In this document: in pieces, positions 41,160 to 49,838 of the stretch
Layout: every line of letters begins with the position of its first letter
How positions within the stretch are numbered: the first letter of the stretch is position 1
Assembly: GCF_027797205.1 (NCBI RefSeq)
Contig: NZ_CP115607.1
Span: 1,116,001-1,180,000, forward strand
Origin: Campylobacter sp. VBCF_01 NA2
GTDB lineage: Bacteria > Campylobacterota > Campylobacteria > Campylobacterales > Campylobacteraceae
Direction: 5' to 3'
DNA length: 64,000 nt
The notes under the pieces: generated by a model
Database searches by the model: none
What the model was told of the DNA's origin: nothing
Seen by the model: only the letters and a program-made list of their open reading frames with translations
Made by a program: the position numbers and the translations under genes

Positions 41160-42041
41160 TTAGCTAATATTAAAGCCGTTATTATCTATATTTAAAATTT
41201 CTACCTTGAAATTTTTAAATTTATCCACCAGCGCATTTTTTATCTTTTGCGCGTCGCTAGCATGGGCTAAATTTAAAAATGTCGAGCCACTACCGCTGAG
41301 CGAACTCATAATCGCGCCATTTGCATAAGCCACTTCGCGCACGCTAAACAGCTCAGGTAGCGCACTCATACGCACCTCCTCGTGCATTTTATCCACACAA
41401 GCAAGCCTTAGACTATCATAATCTTTTTTCATAAAACAGGCTGTCAAAAACGCAGCGTGCGAAAGGTTGCTCACGCAATCTTTGATAGTAAAACTCTTAG
41501 GCAATTTTCCGCGAGATTCGTTTGTAGGCATTGGCGTATCCGGGATAACGACGATAGCCTTGATATCAGCGTCGATCTCGCATTTTTGCGAATAGACATT
41601 TTTGCCAGAAGTTATGCTCGAAACAAACCCGCCATAAGTCGCCGGGGCAATATTGTCAGGGTGGTTTTCGTATTCTAGGGCGAGATTTAAAATTTTGCCC
41701 CTATCCACGCTAAATCCGCGCATATAATACGCTGCCGCGATTGCTCCGACTATCACAGCCGACGAGCTTCCAAGACCGCGCGAAAATGGGATATTGTTTT
41801 GAAATGAAATTTTGAAATTTTGGTTTGGATTTCCGCCTAGTTTGGTGTAAATTTCGCGGAAAATGTTTAAAAACGCATTATTTTTTTTAAGCCACGCCTT
41901 TTCGCTTCCATATCCGTTTAGCGAGATACAATGAAAGCTGTTTTCGCAAATCTCTACTTCGTTAAAAAGCTCTAAACTAAGTCCTAGTGCGTCGAAGCCT
42001 GGCCCCAAATTTGCGCTGGTGGCGGGAATTTTTATAATCAA
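41160..42041 (-). CDS. thrB: Homoserine kinase
   Basis: GHMP-family kinase that phosphorylates homoserine on the way to threonine. 293 residues. PATSANLGPGFDALGLSLEL (about 6-25), ATP loop IPFSRGLGSSSAVIVGAI (about 89-106), and ISSLSGSGSTFLNLAH near the C-terminus. With metX in the same window, both fates of homoserine are encoded. It begins 9 bp after tsaB. Confidence 0.95.
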   Translation of the reverse strand: MIIKIPATSANLGPGFDALGLSLELFNEVEICENSFHCISLNGYGSEKAWLKKNNAFLNIFREIYTKLGGNPNQNFKISFQNNIPFSRGLGSSSAVIVGAIAAAYYMRGFSVDRGKILNLALEYENHPDNIAPATYGGFVSSITSGKNVYSQKCEIDADIKAIVVIPDTPMPTNESRGKLPKSFTIKDCVSNLSHAAFLTACFMKKDYDSLRLACVDKMHEEVRMSALPELFSVREVAYANGAIMSSLSGSGSTFLNLAHASDAQKIKNALVDKFKNFKVEILNIDNNGFNIS

Positions 42042-42049
42042 ATTTTCTC

Positions 42050-42460
42050 CTAAACTGCATCAATAATGTAATTTGGTAGTATATCATTGCTTTTATTTAA
42101 AGTTGATAAATTTTGCGGTAATTTCATAGGAGCAGGCTCTAATTTTGCCATTTTTATCTCGCCATTTTCGTAAATGTATGAAAATGCCTTGTTTGCCCTA
42201 ATCGGCGAAAATCCATTTAGCTCAAATCCACTGACCGCGTAAAGTGGCAAATTTAGGGCGATACTAAGCGTTTTTAGCATTACAAAGCTAACTTTTATGC
42301 CCATAAAAGAGCCGGGTGTATTCGCATAGATAAGCTCTGAAATTTTATACTCTTTTAAAATTTGAGAAAATTTTTCTACCAAAAATTCATCGGCTTTTTG
42401 CCCTGGCGCGCTAGAAAATTCTAAAATTTTGTCATTTTTCTCGTAAATACCGACAAGCAC
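42050..42460 (-). CDS. tsaB: tRNA t6A biosynthesis protein TsaB; true start probably 14-15 codons upstream
   Basis: Partner of TsaD in making threonylcarbamoyl-adenosine at tRNA position 37. From GTG at 42460 it has 136 residues: VGIYEKNDKILEF, ELIYANTPGSFMGIKVSFVM (about 43-62, the family's GPGSFTGLR region) and YAVSGFELNG. The GTG has no ribosome site and would remove the first beta strand of the fold. Upstream, in frame, lie ISVLVVALTSPV codons, read from ATC at 42502 or 42505 just after AAGGG. No ATG, GTG or TTG exists between the lpxC stop and the GTG. Short for the family even when extended. Confidence 0.82.
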   Translation of the reverse strand: MLVGIYEKNDKILEFSSAPGQKADEFLVEKFSQILKEYKISELIYANTPGSFMGIKVSFVMLKTLSIALNLPLYAVSGFELNGFSPIRANKAFSYIYENGEIKMAKLEPAPMKLPQNLSTLNKSNDILPNYIIDAV

Positions 42461-42511
42461 GGGCGAAGTGAGTGCTACGACTAAAACGCTGATTTCTTTG
42501 ATGATTTGCCC

Positions 42512-43396
42512 TTACGCGAAAGCTTTTTGATACTCTCTTACGATTTGCGCGTTTAGCTCGACTAATTCATAATTTTTAGCGTCGCTAAATACAGCCTCGG
42601 TGAGCTTGTGATTTAGATCATGGCTTCCAGCAAATGATGTGTAATCACCCAAAATAGGAGCTCCACTAAGTGCCAAATCGCCGATAGCGTCTAAAATTTT
42701 ATGGCGGACAAATTCGTTTTCATAGCGCAAACCCTCTGGGTTTAAAATTTTATTATCGTCGATTACGACGGCATTTTCTAGGCTTCCACCAAGTGCTAGC
42801 CCCATAGAACGAAGCGCTTGAACATCTTTTAAAAATCCAAAAGTTCTAGCCCTAGAAATTTCTTTAATATAAGCCTTTTTGCTAAATTCAAAGACATGGT
42901 GCTGTGTGCCGATAATCGGATTTGCGAATTTAATCGTATAATCAAATTTAGGCCTTGCACTTGGGCTTAGGCGGACGAATTTATCGCCCTCTTTGACCTC
43001 GACATCGCGTTTGATGATAATGACTTTTTTATTCGTATCTAGCTCTTTGATCCCAGCCTCGTCCAAAAGCATACAAAAACTCGCCGAGCTTCCGTCCATT
43101 ACAGGGATTTCGTTCGCATCGACGATAATGCGAATATTGTCGATTCCATAGCTTGAAATCGCGCTCATTAGGTGCTCTATCGTAGAGACATAGCCCTTTT
43201 CGTTGCCCACGACAGTGGCCATTTGGGTATTTACGACATTTTGGGGCGTTGCTTTAAAACTAACTCCAAGGTCGCTTCTATAAAATACTATTCCGCTACC
43301 TGCTTCCAAAGGCTCCAATGTAAGTCTGATTGGCTCACCTTTATGCAATCCGATACCGACACTATGGACTTTTTTAGCTATTGTTCTTTGTCTCAT
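42512..43396 (-). CDS. lpxC: UDP-3-O-acyl-GlcNAc deacetylase
   Basis: Zinc deacetylase, committed step of lipid A synthesis. 294 residues. MRQRTIAKKVHSVGIGLHKG at the start, zinc ligand His in TIEHLMSAISSYGIDN (about 72-87), MDGSSASF, FVRHKILDAIGDLALSGAP (His and Asp ligands, about 228-246) and AGSHDLNHKLTEAV. Own -10 at 43423-43428. The next gene's coding frame is in phase with its TAA stop. Confidence 0.97.
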   Translation of the reverse strand: MRQRTIAKKVHSVGIGLHKGEPIRLTLEPLEAGSGIVFYRSDLGVSFKATPQNVVNTQMATVVGNEKGYVSTIEHLMSAISSYGIDNIRIIVDANEIPVMDGSSASFCMLLDEAGIKELDTNKKVIIIKRDVEVKEGDKFVRLSPSARPKFDYTIKFANPIIGTQHHVFEFSKKAYIKEISRARTFGFLKDVQALRSMGLALGGSLENAVVIDDNKILNPEGLRYENEFVRHKILDAIGDLALSGAPILGDYTSFAGSHDLNHKLTEAVFSDAKNYELVELNAQIVREYQKAFA

Positions 43397-43422
43397 TTTT
43401 CCCTCATTTCATTAATTTTTGC

Positions 43423-43428
43423 ATTATA
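43423..43428 (-). promoter_or_regulatory. -10 box TATAAT for lpxC
   Basis: Consensus TATAAT with GC before and GC after on the minus strand, 27 bp before the lpxC ATG, followed by GAGGG as ribosome site. Confidence 0.55.
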
Positions 43429-43444
43429 GCGAAAAATTTGAAAT

Positions 43445-44824
43445 TTATTTTCCTTTTTCGATAACTTTTTTCGCACTTTCGAGCACATCGCTAACATTAT
43501 CTTTGATCCACTTCGGATCCATCCACTCCTCTGGCCTTACTTCCACGCCCTGAACCACTATGCCAAAGTGCAAATGATCGCCAAAGGCAAAGCCAGTGGC
43601 GCCAGTTTGGGCTAAGATATCGTTTGGTTTGACCTGATCGCCCACGCTAAGGGCTGAATTCGAGCAGTGCGCATACACGCCATAAACTCCAAATCCATAA
43701 TAAACGCCCAAATTTAGGCCATAAATTCCATTATCTTGCAAAAACACGACCACGCCATAATTACTCTCTTTGATATCTGCATTTGCCACGCTAGCAAGAT
43801 CAAGCCCCATGTGCCAACTCTCGCTAACTTGCTCGCTATTTAAGAAAAACAGCCTGTGATCGGCGAAACTCGCTACTGCAGCGCCCTTTGCAAGTGGATA
43901 AAACGGACGAAGCGAAAACTCGCTTATCATATCCTCATGCACCCTGCTCGTAAATGCGTGCAAATCCTTGGCGTTTTGTTCGCGCAAAGTCTCATTTACA
44001 AATTTAAATTTATCCAAATCGCTCATAGAGTTGAAATTTTGCGCATGTTGGCTGGCTAGATCGCTAACCTTGCCTGAGAGAAAATTTTCGCTAAGTTTGA
44101 TTTGCGAGACCTTGTATTTTTTGTCGCTGTAAAAATAGCGAATCTGCGACGAGCTAACATTGCCAGCCTTGTCGGTTGCTACGATTTCGGCGCGAAATTC
44201 ATCTTCGTTTGCCGGCCAGGCTACAAGCGAAGCGTAATACCCCTCTTTGACAAACGGCGTAGCTTGAAAAATTTTACCATAATTTGTGCGGATAAAAACC
44301 TCATCTAGCATTTCGTCCGTCGCACTGAAAACAACCACAGCCGAGCCGCCTTTGGTGATTTTATACGAATTTGCGACCAAATTTATCAAAGGTTTTTTGT
44401 TGTCGATGATTATATTTACGACTTTATCGGTTTTGTTGCCTTTGGTGAAATTCCACGCGCTAATATCGCCAGCTTCGATGTGTAGTTTGTATTTTTTATC
44501 TTTGTTTAGGATTAAATTTTTTGGAAATTCAACTGCGACTTCTAGCTCTTTTTGGCTTATACCATACTCTTCATCTTTTAGCGGAGTTAAATTTTCCCCG
44601 TCATTTAGGCTTACTTTTATTGATTTTACGCCTGTGTCATCTGAAATTTTAACCTTCAAAGGCGAGATTAAATTCCAGTAAATTTCATCTGCAATTTCGA
44701 TTTTAGGGGGATTTTGTTCAAATTTAGGAGAGGTTAAAAAATGAAAAACTCCATAAGCTATCGCCAAAGTTAGTATTAAAAAAATGAAAATTTTAGGATT
44801 TATTCTGCTTCGATTTCTATACAT
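43445..44824 (-). CDS. M23-family peptidoglycan endopeptidase
   Basis: 459 residues. N-terminal membrane helix (about 10-28), a periplasmic region with immunoglobulin-like strands (about 40-240), and a C-terminal LytM domain with zinc ligands in SWHMGLDLAS (about 336-345) and GDHLHFGIVVQG (about 412-423). It cuts stem-peptide crosslinks. In the related C. jejuni and Helicobacter, M23 enzymes of this locus shape the helical cell; whether this is Pgp3/Csd1-like I infer only from position and architecture. Confidence 0.88.
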   Translation of the reverse strand: MYRNRSRINPKIFIFLILTLAIAYGVFHFLTSPKFEQNPPKIEIADEIYWNLISPLKVKISDDTGVKSIKVSLNDGENLTPLKDEEYGISQKELEVAVEFPKNLILNKDKKYKLHIEAGDISAWNFTKGNKTDKVVNIIIDNKKPLINLVANSYKITKGGSAVVVFSATDEMLDEVFIRTNYGKIFQATPFVKEGYYASLVAWPANEDEFRAEIVATDKAGNVSSSQIRYFYSDKKYKVSQIKLSENFLSGKVSDLASQHAQNFNSMSDLDKFKFVNETLREQNAKDLHAFTSRVHEDMISEFSLRPFYPLAKGAAVASFADHRLFFLNSEQVSESWHMGLDLASVANADIKESNYGVVVFLQDNGIYGLNLGVYYGFGVYGVYAHCSNSALSVGDQVKPNDILAQTGATGFAFGDHLHFGIVVQGVEVRPEEWMDPKWIKDNVSDVLESAKKVIEKGK

Positions 44825-44910
44825 AAATTACCTTGATTTTAAATTAAAGCCTGATTTTACTGAGTTTTTGTAAATCGTAAGTAAAGGATTGGTTAAATTT
44901 CATTAAGGTT

Positions 44911-44945
44911 AAATTTTGGGTAAAAATGAAATTTACCCAAAATTT
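44911..44945 (-). terminator. Inverted repeat after bamA
   Basis: AAATTTTGGGTAAA, 7-nt loop, exact complement, 10 bp after the bamA stop. No long T-run follows, so termination is likely but weak; it may simply stabilise the 3' end. Confidence 0.45.
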
Positions 44946-44955
44946 GCGCCAAATT

Positions 44956-47205
44956 TTAGTTAAATCTAGCTCCAATGCTAAATTCGAAACTATTTGTCTT
45001 ATCGTGTGGTTTTTCGTTAAGCGGTTTTGTGAAATACAACTGCAACGGCCCCATTGGTGTCAGCCACTCGATACCAGCACCTGCGCTATATCGCTCTTCC
45101 TCGTTCCAGTCATTGTCGCCTATCATACCATAATCGAAAAATGTTACAAGGCGCATTTTCATACGATCGATTAGCGGGAAGCTTAGCTCGACTGAGTTGT
45201 TGAAGCTTTGCATACCGCCAGTTTCGACATAACGGCAACTACCACTAGCTACGCAAATTTCTTTACGCGGAATCGATCTAGAATTATATCCTCTCACCGT
45301 CCTAATACCGCCTAGGAATAGTTTTTCGTTGATTGGAAGTGGATCGCCTCTATCCCAAACATATCCAGCCGCAGCTTTGTAGCGGAAAATCAAATCGTAA
45401 TCAATATAATCACGCAATCCAAAGTAGTAATTAAAGCTTCCTTTGGCTTTGGTAAATTCGATATCTCCGCCAAGTCCAGCGTATTCTAGGCTAGCAGTCG
45501 CGATGATACCGCTTCGTGGCAGGTAGTAATCATCTGTGCTATTGTATGTAAGTGCCGGTGTAATCGAGCTTTTTATGCTTTCGTGGTTACGATAACCAGC
45601 GGCTGCGTAGTATTCGTTTAGCCCTTCGATTTCTGTCTTTTCTAGGTAGTATGTCAGACTTGCGCTTAAATTTCGTCCCAGCTTTCTGCCAAGCGTCAAA
45701 GCAAATCCGTAAGATTTCTCCTCGTAATCGTCCCAGTCATAATCATTAGCAAAGACCATACCGCCCAGGCTGTATTCTGAATCGAAAATTCTAGGATTTG
45801 TAAGGCTTACTCTACCGCTTAATTTATCATCTGATTTTTCTACCGATACTGAGCCACTTAGTCCTGTGCCAAAGACATTTCTATCGCTAATTCCACCGCT
45901 TAGTAGCAATCCATCATCGCTACCATATCCGATACCGCCTGTAATCGAGCCGGTTGGGGTTTCTTGGACTACGACTTCTAAATCTAGCTGATCGTCACTC
46001 ACCCTAGTTTCTTTGATTTCGACATTTTCGAAATATCCAGTGCGTTTAAGAGCCGCGATAGAATCAGCATAATCGGTTCTGCTAAATAAATTTCCCTCAG
46101 TTAGATACATTTCGCGTCTAACGACTTTATCTTCTGTTTTGTCGTTGCCAGAGATTGTTACATTTCTGATATAGACTTTATTTTCAGGTATGATTTTATA
46201 AGTTATGCCTATGGTTTTGGCCTCTCTGTCTTGATCGGTTTGCGGGACGACCTTGACATAAGCATATCCTTGATCGGCGACTAAGGTTTCGATTTTTTGG
46301 ATATCACGACGCATCCAGTCTGAATTCATCGTATCGCCCTTTTCGAGTTTTAGATCGCTTATGACCTTTTCTTTATCCATAGTTACATTTTCTGGGCAGT
46401 CGATATCTATACTGCTGACCTTATAACGCTCGCCCTCTGTTACATAATATGTCAAATCCGCGGTGTAATCGCCAGTATCGGCATTTACGATTGGGGCAGA
46501 TACCCTAGCGTCGAGGTAGCCTTTTTTGTAGTATTCTTCTTGGATTCTATTTGCGTCGTTTGGCAACTCATTAGCTTTTAGCTGTCCGTCGTTAAAGCCC
46601 CATAGCCAGCCAAATACTTCGCGTTGTTTGTTTGAAACAGCTGGTTCGATATCATCATAATCTAGTTTTTTAGCACCGACTAAATTTACTTTTTCGATGA
46701 TGATGTTTTCGCCTCTATTGACATCGACTATGACATGCACGGCGTTTCCTTCGCTATCAAGCGGTTTTGGGGTAACTTCGACAACAGTGTCAAAAAAGCC
46801 CTTTACTTCGTAAAATTGCTTGATTCTAGCGGCAGCATTTTTTGCCAAAACCTCATCATAGACCTGTCCTGGGCGAAGTCCGATTAGATTTTTGATAGCG
46901 TCTTGGTCGTTTGTAACGACATTTTTGATATCGACTTTGGCCACGCTTGGTTTTTCTTTTACGCTAATTGTTACATTTCCGCCCTGTTCGCTGATATATA
47001 CATCTTCGAAATAGCCCTGAGCAAAGAGATTTGAGATCGCTCGGTTTGTGTTTTCGCCTGTGATTTGATCGCCTATTTGTAGGCCAGAAATAGCAGCTGC
47101 AACTTGCGGAGATAGGTGTTTTAAACCCTCGAATTTAATAGTTTGGATTTGCGCTGCGCAAGCAACAGAAACCCCACCTAATAATAAAAACAAACTTTTT
47201 CTCAT
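44956..47205 (-). CDS. bamA: Outer-membrane assembly factor BamA
   Basis: Omp85 protein that inserts beta-barrels in the outer membrane. 749 residues. Signal peptide (about 1-18), five POTRA domains (about 20-405), then a 16-strand barrel containing GGIGYGSDDGLLLSGGISDR and the late VRGYNSRSIPRK (lid-lock VRG motif, about 645). The C-terminus is FSIGARFN: Phe is followed by an extra Asn. The autotransporter at 55881-64000 would depend on this machine for insertion. Divergent from tyrA. Confidence 0.96.
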   Translation of the reverse strand: MRKSLFLLLGGVSVACAAQIQTIKFEGLKHLSPQVAAAISGLQIGDQITGENTNRAISNLFAQGYFEDVYISEQGGNVTISVKEKPSVAKVDIKNVVTNDQDAIKNLIGLRPGQVYDEVLAKNAAARIKQFYEVKGFFDTVVEVTPKPLDSEGNAVHVIVDVNRGENIIIEKVNLVGAKKLDYDDIEPAVSNKQREVFGWLWGFNDGQLKANELPNDANRIQEEYYKKGYLDARVSAPIVNADTGDYTADLTYYVTEGERYKVSSIDIDCPENVTMDKEKVISDLKLEKGDTMNSDWMRRDIQKIETLVADQGYAYVKVVPQTDQDREAKTIGITYKIIPENKVYIRNVTISGNDKTEDKVVRREMYLTEGNLFSRTDYADSIAALKRTGYFENVEIKETRVSDDQLDLEVVVQETPTGSITGGIGYGSDDGLLLSGGISDRNVFGTGLSGSVSVEKSDDKLSGRVSLTNPRIFDSEYSLGGMVFANDYDWDDYEEKSYGFALTLGRKLGRNLSASLTYYLEKTEIEGLNEYYAAAGYRNHESIKSSITPALTYNSTDDYYLPRSGIIATASLEYAGLGGDIEFTKAKGSFNYYFGLRDYIDYDLIFRYKAAAGYVWDRGDPLPINEKLFLGGIRTVRGYNSRSIPRKEICVASGSCRYVETGGMQSFNNSVELSFPLIDRMKMRLVTFFDYGMIGDNDWNEEERYSAGAGIEWLTPMGPLQLYFTKPLNEKPHDKTNSFEFSIGARFN

Positions 47206-47236
47206 AAAATTTTACCTAGAAATGAAAATAATTGCG

Positions 47237-47242
47237 TATAAT
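47237..47242 (+). promoter_or_regulatory. -10 box TATAAT for tyrA
   Basis: Consensus TATAAT preceded by GCG and followed by AGC, 43 bp before the tyrA ATG in the divergent bamA-tyrA spacer. Confidence 0.5.
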
Positions 47243-47284
47243 AGCATATTAAAATTAATCAAAAAGAATTTACAAAGGAAAATT

Positions 47285-48115
47285 ATGAAAATAGGCATTA
47301 TAGGCTTAGGTTTGATAGGTGGCTCGCTTGGGCTTTGTATGAAAAAATCAAAGATTATTAGCACGGTTAGCGGATATGATATTTCTAGGGAAAACGAAAA
47401 AGAGGCCTTGGAGCTGGGGCTGGTGCATGAAATTTTAAGTATCGAGGAGATGAAGCAAAAATGCGATGTGATTTTTCTAGCAATCCCAGTCGAGGCGATT
47501 ATCACGACGCTAGCCCAGCTAAAAGACGCGCGCAAGGAAACCACAATCATCGATTTAGGAAGCACGAAATTTAAAATTTTGCAAAGTTGCCCGCCAGAGA
47601 TTAGAGGAAATTTCATCGCCGCTCACCCTATGGCAGGCACGGAAAACTCAGGTCCGAGTGCTGCGTTTTCGGAGCTACTAAACGGCGCAGTAGTCGTCAT
47701 CTGCGACGATAACAACGCCGATGAAATGCATGTCAAACGCGCGGTTGAAATTTTTTCGTTTGCGGGTATGAAGATTGTCTTTATGGACGCGCTCAGCCAC
47801 GACCACCATGTGGGGCTCATCTCGCACCTGCCACACGCGATTAGCTACTCACTCGTAAATAGCGTCTTAAAAGAGGAAAATCGCCGAAATATCATAAATT
47901 TAGCCGGCGGAAGCTTCACCGGCATGGCAAGAATCGCCAAATCAAGCCCTGAAATGTGGGTCGATATCTTCAAACAAAACAAAGAAAATTTGTTAAAATC
48001 GATAGAGTCTTTCAAAAAAGAGCTTCAAATTTGCACCGATATGATCGAAAACGAAAAATGGAGCGAGCTAGATAGCTGGATGCACAGCGCAAGGACACTG
48101 CGCGAGATTTTGTAA
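47285..48115 (+). CDS. tyrA: Prephenate dehydrogenase
   Basis: NAD-dependent step to tyrosine. 276 residues from the ATG at 47285, chosen because AAAGGAAA precedes it and the Rossmann start IGIIGLGLIGGSLGLCMKK then begins at residue 3. The open frame extends 63 bp further but without a ribosome site. Other marks: VIFLAIPVEAII, HPMAGTENSGPSAA (about 117-130) and SHDHHVGLISHLPHAI (about 166-181). Confidence 0.93.
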   Translation: MKIGIIGLGLIGGSLGLCMKKSKIISTVSGYDISRENEKEALELGLVHEILSIEEMKQKCDVIFLAIPVEAIITTLAQLKDARKETTIIDLGSTKFKILQSCPPEIRGNFIAAHPMAGTENSGPSAAFSELLNGAVVVICDDNNADEMHVKRAVEIFSFAGMKIVFMDALSHDHHVGLISHLPHAISYSLVNSVLKEENRRNIINLAGGSFTGMARIAKSSPEMWVDIFKQNKENLLKSIESFKKELQICTDMIENEKWSELDSWMHSARTLREIL

Positions 48116-48126
48116 ATTTTCCTGAT

Positions 48127-48200
48127 TTGTCGCGCAAGCAATCTGAGAGTTTGAAATTTATCTAAATTTTGCTAGATTGCAACGCTATGCTCGCAATGAC
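48127..48200. repeat. GTCATTGCGA-family repeat after tyrA
   Basis: GTCGCGCAAGCAATCTGAGA... and the inverted CTAGATTGCAACGCTATGCT...CGCAATGAC. Same family as 15422, 18523 and 21434. It lies at the left edge of the second accessory island. Confidence 0.6.
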
Positions 48201-48258
48201 GCGGTTGTAATATTTTGGTTATTTTTTCTCACTGCAATGGTTAATCAAAGGATTAAAA

Positions 48259-48387
48259 ATGATGAAATTTGATAAAAATATAAAATTCGGCGGGCAAGGA
48301 TACCCACCCTACGGCGCTACAAAAGGAATTTCATTTTTAGTTGAATTATTATCAGGCATTTTCTTCCTCCTTATTAAATTTTATTGA
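48259..48387 (+). CDS. Possible 42-residue membrane peptide
   Basis: AAAGGA lies 6 nt before ATGATG. The frame encodes MMKFDKNIKFGGQGYPPYGA followed by a hydrophobic helix (about 24-41) and ends in FY. It overlaps the 3' end of the convergent gene at 48352 by 36 bp. The ribosome site and amphiphilic N-terminus are good for so short a frame, but there is no other support. Confidence 0.4.
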   Translation: MMKFDKNIKFGGQGYPPYGATKGISFLVELLSGIFFLLIKFY

Positions 48388-49029
48388 TCCAATTAAAAAA
48401 TACTCTTTTGTAAATTCATTAAATTTTATATCATTAAAATAGTTTGAAATTTTTTTGTTGTCTTCTAAACTAATACGAAAGCCGTTTTTTTCAAAAATAA
48501 TATATTTTTTTTCGCAAAAACGATTTAAAATTTTAAAAACCAAATTTTCCACAAATCTAATACAACACGCCACAGGTCGAATAAATATATCTGTGAAATT
48601 TATATCATCTGGTGATGGAAATTTTCCAAGCACAGGTTTGTTTGAGTATGTTATGTTAGCATTATTTAAATCCATTTTATATCGTTTTTTATTTCCGTTT
48701 GCATCATAAAAATCATATTCTATGTAGTTATCATAAATTTTAGCAACTAATGGCATTTTTTTAATTTTTTGTATTAACTTAATATTGTCAAATATTAAAA
48801 TAAATGCACCACAAAGCGTAAATCCAATCCCGCCTTTTCTATACAATTCTTTTAATGGATCATCATGCGAAATACAAAGCAATACAAAACACACAATTAA
48901 ACAAAACATAATCCACGGAATTGCCCCAGCAATGCGAGCTTTAATGAACCAATTATTTTCTATGATTACAAACTCTTCTGAGGTATTGTTATTTTCTTTA
49001 TTTCCCAAGGTGCTATCCATTGAACTCAT
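48352..49029 (-). CDS. Accessory two-helix membrane protein, related in layout to the next gene
   Basis: 225 residues. N-terminal cytosolic stretch, two membrane helices (about 31-55 and 69-85), then a soluble domain with YDNYIEYDFYDANGNKKRYK (about 101-120) and a second basic part (about 155-215). The layout is that of the proteins at 14606 and 49026 and the stop/start overlap (ATGA, 4 bp) ties it to the latter. Direct sequence similarity is weak. No family recognised; strongly AT-rich. Confidence 0.65.
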   Translation of the reverse strand: MSSMDSTLGNKENNNTSEEFVIIENNWFIKARIAGAIPWIMFCLIVCFVLLCISHDDPLKELYRKGGIGFTLCGAFILIFDNIKLIQKIKKMPLVAKIYDNYIEYDFYDANGNKKRYKMDLNNANITYSNKPVLGKFPSPDDINFTDIFIRPVACCIRFVENLVFKILNRFCEKKYIIFEKNGFRISLEDNKKISNYFNDIKFNEFTKEYFLIGSIKFNKEEENA

Positions 49030-49754
49030 AGTTCTCTCCTTGTGTCATAAAAATTTTTATCAAAAATTCCAAAACTTGATTTAGCATTTGAAATATTTAA
49101 TTTCACATTTTCTAAAAAGTATTTTTTAAATTCTTTAAATTCTTTGTCGCTACAAATCATAATATTCATCACTTTTCCATTTTTACTATAAATGGTAAGA
49201 CAATCATAAACGCTATCATTGATTTTGCCACCATTTATTGTATGGGTTATGATTTTTGGAATTGCATAAAATACAAAGATAAGTGCAAAAATAAAAAACA
49301 AAATAATCGGTTCATTAAACGCAAAAATCGCATAAATATATGTTGAGATTATAATAAAAAGTAAAATTTTAGCAATAAATGGAATTTGTTCGTTTCCGTC
49401 TCTAAAATCAATGCTAAATTTAACATTTTTAATCTCTTTTATTTGTATAAAATCAAAAGATTTATCATTTTTTATTTGACTTATCATTTCGTTTTGCAAA
49501 ATAAAGTAATTTTTGCCTAAAAATTTCATAATATAAGGAATTGCTACCATAAGAGACAAAATCGTAAAACCATTGACTTTTTCTGGTCTTACGATACACA
49601 AAATAACAAAAGCTAAAATCATCAAAAATATACCAATCAAATTTACTTGTGGCTTGTAATCTTTTATAATAATCGGATTTTCGTCATAATTTCGTAAATT
49701 CGCTTTTTTAACATTTGGTTTATTGTCGAAATTTGTATTCTCAAAATTTTCCAA
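49026..49754 (-). CDS. Accessory membrane protein, paralogue of the 14606-15304 protein
   Basis: 242 residues. NLRNYDENPIIIKDYKPQ at about 21-38 matches the N-terminus of the 14606-15304 product. Two helices (about 40-58 and 65-80), a soluble strand-rich part (FILQNEMISQIKNDKSFDF...IKEIKNVKF), two helices (about 126-165) and the shared ending GKVMNIMICSDKEFKEF. Function unknown. In an island beside a dispersed repeat, with a hairpin upstream. Probably co-transcribed with the gene at 48352. Confidence 0.7.
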   Translation of the reverse strand: MENFENTNFDNKPNVKKANLRNYDENPIIIKDYKPQVNLIGIFLMILAFVILCIVRPEKVNGFTILSLMVAIPYIMKFLGKNYFILQNEMISQIKNDKSFDFIQIKEIKNVKFSIDFRDGNEQIPFIAKILLFIIISTYIYAIFAFNEPIILFFIFALIFVFYAIPKIITHTINGGKINDSVYDCLTIYSKNGKVMNIMICSDKEFKEFKKYFLENVKLNISNAKSSFGIFDKNFYDTRREL

Positions 49755-49779
49755 ATTTAATCCTTTTATAAAATCTCGG

Positions 49780-49798
49780 TCAGTATCGTTGATACTGA
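49780..49798. repeat. Hairpin upstream of the accessory pair
   Basis: TCAGTATC, loop GTT, GATACTGA, then ATTTTTAAATTT. It lies 26 bp upstream of the 49754 start and resembles the hairpin at 19757-19780 upstream of the other accessory gene. Confidence 0.5.
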
Positions 49799-49838
49799 AT
49801 TTTTAAATTTACAATTTTAAACCATAAAAAACCAAAAT

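Noticed and set aside
47222-47284. 21-residue N-terminal extension of TyrA
   Set aside because: It overlaps the promoter box at 47237; the ATG at 47285 has AAAGGAAA and starts the Rossmann fold.
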